64,000 nt of DNA from Norana najaformis (lineage: Eukaryota; Annelida; Clitellata; Crassiclitellata; Hormogastridae), in contig OZ029921.1 of assembly GCA_964023275.1 (NCBI GenBank), positions 30,301,230-30,365,229 on the forward strand, written 5' to 3'. Positions 62,301 through 64,000 of this stretch are shown here, in pieces; the first letter of the stretch is position 1; the number at the start of each line of letters is the position of its first letter. Below the pieces are notes generated by a model, which saw only the letters and a program-made list of their open reading frames with translations, did not search any database and was not told the origin of the DNA. Both the position numbers and the translations under genes were made by a program.

Positions 62301-63438
62301 CTGACTGACTGACGAGCTGAACAAGAGTTGATTGATTAACTGATGATTGATTGATTGTAGAGATCTGCCCAATGTGCAAGAATCAAGTGAGACAGATATA
62401 CCACTGTTGTTGATTGATACAGCTGGTTGTGATCTCAGTGAACTAAATCTTTCAGATGGCATGTCAAAAGGAAACGAAGGTTGGTAACCTTAATCGTAAT
62501 TGTAAATTCTGCACTTCTGCAGCGTCAGAAGGCTAAGTCAAAGGTGATCGGTTCTTTTGGATCACTGGCCTGCATGCATGAAACAGCCTTCCTGCATCCT
62601 CTGAGAAGTCCAAAACTGTTCGTGCTTTCAAAAAACAAGTGAAATTCTATCTAATATCTAATATCTATCTTGTTACTTATGAAGACAGCTGACATTGTAA
62701 AGCACTCTAGTGCCTGTCCGACTCTTGGATCTTGACCTGGAACCAAACCCTTCTTGCCTATCGATTTTGTTTTGACTGAGCGCCTGTGAATAAGCTGATT
62801 CCTGCAACTTGGCTTTCGTTTGGTGCATTATAAATCTCGAGTTTACGATTACAATTAGTAGTAGCTCGCTACTGACAATGTTGTATAAGCTTGTCATTCA
62901 ATCACACTAAAAAATTACATTTGCTATGACTTTGACAAGGTTGTGTGGTAATACATGTAGATAGTTATTGTGATGGTGGTGCCAAGTGTAATGGTGTTTG
63001 CGGTGGCACTGGCAGTGGCTGTGGTGGTTGGACTGATTAAGGGTGTTGGTGTTATTTTGCAGGTGAAGCTGATGTAACTGTGGCTCATGTTGAGAAACTG
63101 ATTTCGTCTGGTCTGGCTGCTACTGACATAGCTGTCGTTGCTCCGTATAACCTTCAGGTTTACAATGATTCGTACACTGTGTATTTTAAAATGATAATTT
63201 TGAAATCATTAAATAAGATGGGGTCATCTGTTTTGTATGTAAATTGTTGAAGTAATTCTAAAAGTGCCTGTCTGTTGCTGTGAATCGTTTGCTGTTGATC
63301 TTTTTGAACAAAAGGTTGAACTTCTACGATTACGTCTTGCGCAGAAATATCCAAAACTGGAGATAAAATCAGTTGATGGATTTCAAGGCAGAGAGAAGGA
63401 AGCTGTTGTCATATCGCTTGTCCGCTCCAATGACAAAG
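56236..63438 (+). CDS. IGHMBP2: IGHMBP2 / SMUBP-2-like SF1 helicase, 12 exons, 3' end beyond window
   Basis: ATP-dependent 5'-to-3' RNA/DNA helicase of the UPF1-like superfamily 1B. The human protein is cytoplasmic and ribosome-associated. Joined exons: 56236-56324, 56473-56627, 56866-57061, 57331-57428, 58272-58432, 58675-58875, 59848-60072, 60722-60819, 61843-62025, 62361-62479, 63063-63157, 63315-63438 (1744 nt, about 581 codons, no internal stop). All visible introns are GT-AG. Motifs in order: Walker A GPPGTGKT (about 210-217), DECSQ Walker B (371-375), GDHNQLPP motif III (395-402), QYRM (437-440), DGFQGREKE (561-569). The sequence is collinear with human IGHMBP2 from the first residues onward, with exon junctions restoring the expected spacing. 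The start ATG has G at +4. Missing here are motif VI, R3H and AN1 zinc finger, because intron 12 runs past the window end. Retention of intron 3 or 8 would give an immediate in-frame stop. Nothing suggests a pseudogene. Confidence 0.95.
56473..56627 (+). CDS. IGHMBP2: IGHMBP2 exon 2
   Basis: Acceptor TTTTATAG. Encodes LLQENVS, then [10 protein letters not shown] and [12 protein letters not shown], the N-terminal beta-barrel region of the UPF1-like fold. The donor GTCGGT is weak; it was chosen because CCT-G joined to exon 3 gives PGDIVGL, matching the family's SGDIVGL. Confidence 0.87.
56866..57061 (+). CDS. IGHMBP2: IGHMBP2 exon 3
   Basis: Acceptor CTTTGTTTAG; an AG at 56845-56846 was not used because it breaks the family spacing. 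Encodes [10 protein letters not shown], the segment [16 protein letters not shown] and [13 protein letters not shown], all collinear with human. Donor GTAAGC; read-through meets TAA at once. Confidence 0.9.
57331..57428 (+). CDS. IGHMBP2: IGHMBP2 exon 4
   Basis: Short exon with acceptor TGTCGACTAG and donor GTGAGC. Encodes a poorly conserved linker followed by [13 protein letters not shown], which matches the family's EVLFG...PSP block. No start codon lies inside it, so it is recognised only by homology and splice phase. Confidence 0.85.
58272..58432 (+). CDS. IGHMBP2: IGHMBP2 exon 5 (Walker A)
   Basis: Acceptor TGTTTTCAG, donor GTAGAC. Encodes the Q-motif region [13 protein letters not shown] and the P-loop [11 protein letters not shown], followed by [12 protein letters not shown]. 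The catalytic lysine is about residue 216. Confidence 0.95.
58675..58875 (+). CDS. IGHMBP2: IGHMBP2 exon 6 (motif Ia)
   Basis: Acceptor TTTTCAAG, donor GTAAGT. Encodes [14 protein letters not shown] (motif Ia), RLGHPARLL and [11 protein letters not shown]. These are nearly identical in order and spacing to the human protein. Confidence 0.94.
59049..59343 (+). repeat. 44-bp minisatellite in IGHMBP2 intron 6
   Basis: About seven imperfect copies of a 44-bp unit starting AGTTGTCTTCCTGGCATG, pyrimidine-rich on the coding strand. Units differ by a few substitutions (CCTTTGG / CCTGTGG). Confidence 0.85.
59355..59435 (+). mobile_element. Possible tRNA-like SINE head in intron 6
   Basis: TCTGGGATTTGATTCCCAG resembles a tRNA T-arm with a decayed B box; GCATTGGCTCTGTCAGATGC upstream could be an A-box relic. 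Only one copy in this form, so tentative. Confidence 0.3.
59848..60072 (+). CDS. IGHMBP2: IGHMBP2 exon 7 (Walker B)
   Basis: Acceptor TTTGAACAG, donor GTCTGT. A charged stalk-like stretch ([12 protein letters not shown]) is followed by [24 protein letters not shown] and the Walker B IIDECSQ. Human has DECAQ, so Ala to Ser is a mild change. Confidence 0.93.
60190..60262 (+). mobile_element. LINE/SINE tail fragment in intron 7
   Basis: TCTCAAAAGGTGCTATGTAA is the shared tail signature (AAG.GGCGCTATATAAAT). It ends in a CATACGTACG simple repeat. Confidence 0.45.
60722..60819 (+). CDS. IGHMBP2: IGHMBP2 exon 8 (motif III)
   Basis: Acceptor TTTATTTTAG. Encodes [11 protein letters not shown] and the motif III block [13 protein letters not shown]. 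The donor is GTAGTT; the TAG within it would be an in-frame stop if intron 8 (1023 bp) were kept. GA plus the first base of exon 9 gives Glu. Confidence 0.9.
61738..61800 (+). repeat. TTA-rich microsatellite in intron 8
   Basis: About 60 bp of TTATTATTATT, lying 40 bp upstream of the exon 9 acceptor. Confidence 0.7.
61843..62025 (+). CDS. IGHMBP2: IGHMBP2 exon 9 (QYRM motif)
   Basis: Acceptor GTTGTTTAG, donor GTGAGT. Encodes LMERLVKSY, the helicase motif [12 protein letters not shown] and SSHLLR, collinear with human LMERL, LTVQYRMHQAIM and ARHLLR. Confidence 0.94.
62262..62356 (+). repeat. TGAC/TGAT simple sequence abutting the exon 10 acceptor
   Basis: Imperfect GACTGACTGAC and TGATTGATTGAT runs directly before the splice acceptor. 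The polypyrimidine tract is therefore poor. Confidence 0.6.
62361..62479 (+). CDS. IGHMBP2: IGHMBP2 exon 10
   Basis: Acceptor GATTGATTGTAG, at the end of a TGAC/GATT-rich simple sequence. Encodes [17 protein letters not shown] and SKGNE, all recognisable in the human protein. Donor GTTGGT is weaker than consensus. Confidence 0.9.
62500..62920 (+). mobile_element. Family-C LINE 3' end in IGHMBP2 intron 10, interrupted by a family-A tail
   Basis: [15 protein letters not shown] at about 62609-62653 is the typical C-terminus of a non-LTR reverse-transcriptase ORF. The tail TTGTAAAGCACTCTAG resumes after the insert as TAGTAGCTCGCTACTGACAA, matching the uninterrupted copy at 29260-29431. Confidence 0.65.
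62712..62855 (+). mobile_element. Family-A LINE tail nested inside the family-C tail
   Basis: Matches the 3' ends at 34210-34332 and 56000-56140: CTTGGATCTTGACCTGGAAC, GACTGAGCGCCTGTGAATAA, and a terminal TTACGATTACAATT. A TAGT-like duplication flanks it. Confidence 0.7.
63063..63157 (+). CDS. IGHMBP2: IGHMBP2 exon 11
   Basis: Acceptor TTATTTTGCAG, donor GTTTAC. Encodes [11 protein letters not shown] and [11 protein letters not shown], matching the family's DIAVVSPYNLQ. Confidence 0.92.
63315..63438 (+). CDS. IGHMBP2: IGHMBP2 exon 12 (motif V)
   Basis: Acceptor GAACAAAAG, donor GTTTGT. Encodes [30 protein letters not shown] and SLVRSNDK. The next family block (motif VI, with its TRAR signature) is not found before the window ends, so intron 12 is longer than 560 bp. 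Confidence 0.93.
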
Positions 63439-64000
63439 GTTTGTCTAATAACCCAAACTATTAATCTTAACTTCAGATACTTCTCTTCCTGTGTTTAAAT
63501 ATGGCTTTCGTAAACATGATGTGCAGGTAATTTCTTTTCCTATGAGAAGAATTTTCAACTTTTGTTCCATCAGCAGTTGAAAACAATTCTAACTGATCTT
63601 GTTTGGGTCAGTTTAGAAGTTGTAATGCTGTATGAGGTACTTAATTAGCTGTGACTAAGATTATGGTTGTCATTTATTCATTCACATATAGCACCCTTTC
63701 AAGGTATTTGATTACTGTGCAGGCTATTACAACACATGTACTTACACGTCAGCATAGTTTCGGTTTGAAAGTGCATTAACAAGACAATTTGTCTGCATTA
63801 GAAAAACAACATGCAGAACATTTTCCTACATAACTGTGCTGGGAAATATTGTGTACAGAGCAAAATGAATGTAATTTATAGAATGTAATGTAAAGAATGA
63901 GATTTGCGGTATGTAATGTCATTTGAATCCAGTTTCTTTTTACTTCATACAGAGTGGGATAATCGGTGTATATTAAATCATCAGTTGTTAAGACTGCTTT
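63439..64000 (+). other. Intron 12 of IGHMBP2, running off the window
   Basis: No match to the next family exon is seen. A tail-like fragment (CACATATAGCACCCTTTCAAG) lies at about 63680-63710. The CATACAG at about 63946-63952 followed by AGTGGGATAA does not continue the protein. Confidence 0.6.

Noticed and set aside
63946..64000. Possible next IGHMBP2 exon after CATACAG
   Set aside because: Its translation (EWDNRCILN) does not continue the conserved block that follows exon 12 in the family.

Overview
The window is eukaryotic, most likely an invertebrate animal. It holds one recognisable protein-coding gene, with spliceosomal GT-AG introns, in an AT-rich background crowded with decayed retrotransposon 3' ends, SINEs, minisatellites and microsatellites. 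Nothing bacterial is visible: no operons, CRISPR arrays or bacterial mobile elements. A marine invertebrate such as a mollusc would fit the repeat content, but I cannot name the taxon from this sequence.

The gene is at 56236-63438 (+). It is the 5' and central part of IGHMBP2 (SMUBP-2), a UPF1-family superfamily-1 helicase. Twelve coding exons join without a frame break into about 581 codons, running from the start methionine to the DGFQGRE motif. The last helicase motif and the C-terminal domains (R3H and AN1 zinc finger in known family members) lie beyond the window. A CpG-rich block (about 54740-55130) lies upstream. Between it and the start codon sit two LINE 3' ends in inverted orientation (55558-56140).

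Regions: 0-54 kb contains no gene I can defend. It holds non-LTR retrotransposon remnants. I call them A-F (my own labels), based on shared tails or reverse-transcriptase C-terminal signatures. Family A has copies near 16.2, 34.1, 55.6-56.1 and 62.7 kb. Family B has copies near 3.9, 13.9, 17.4, 17.7, 25.4 and 34.4-35.4 kb. Family C is near 29.3 and 62.6 kb, family D near 27.4, 43.3-44.0, 51.0 and 52.0 kb, family E at 35.9-36.7 kb and family F at 40.8-41.1 kb. There is also a tRNA-derived SINE family (25.3, 33.4, 54.1 kb), a 5S-rRNA-derived repeat (10.5, 15.4 kb), several foldback elements and about ten minisatellites. The most striking minisatellite is a 12-copy, apparently identical 81-bp array at 46.6-47.6 kb.

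I found no convincing new biological system. The best leads are structural: the inverted LINE tails 95 bp upstream of the IGHMBP2 start, the LINE whose 3' UTR has become a 91-bp tandem array, the 5S-derived repeat, a nested LINE insertion in intron 10, and two exon-like open segments on the minus strand at 41.5 and 45.7 kb that I could not assign.
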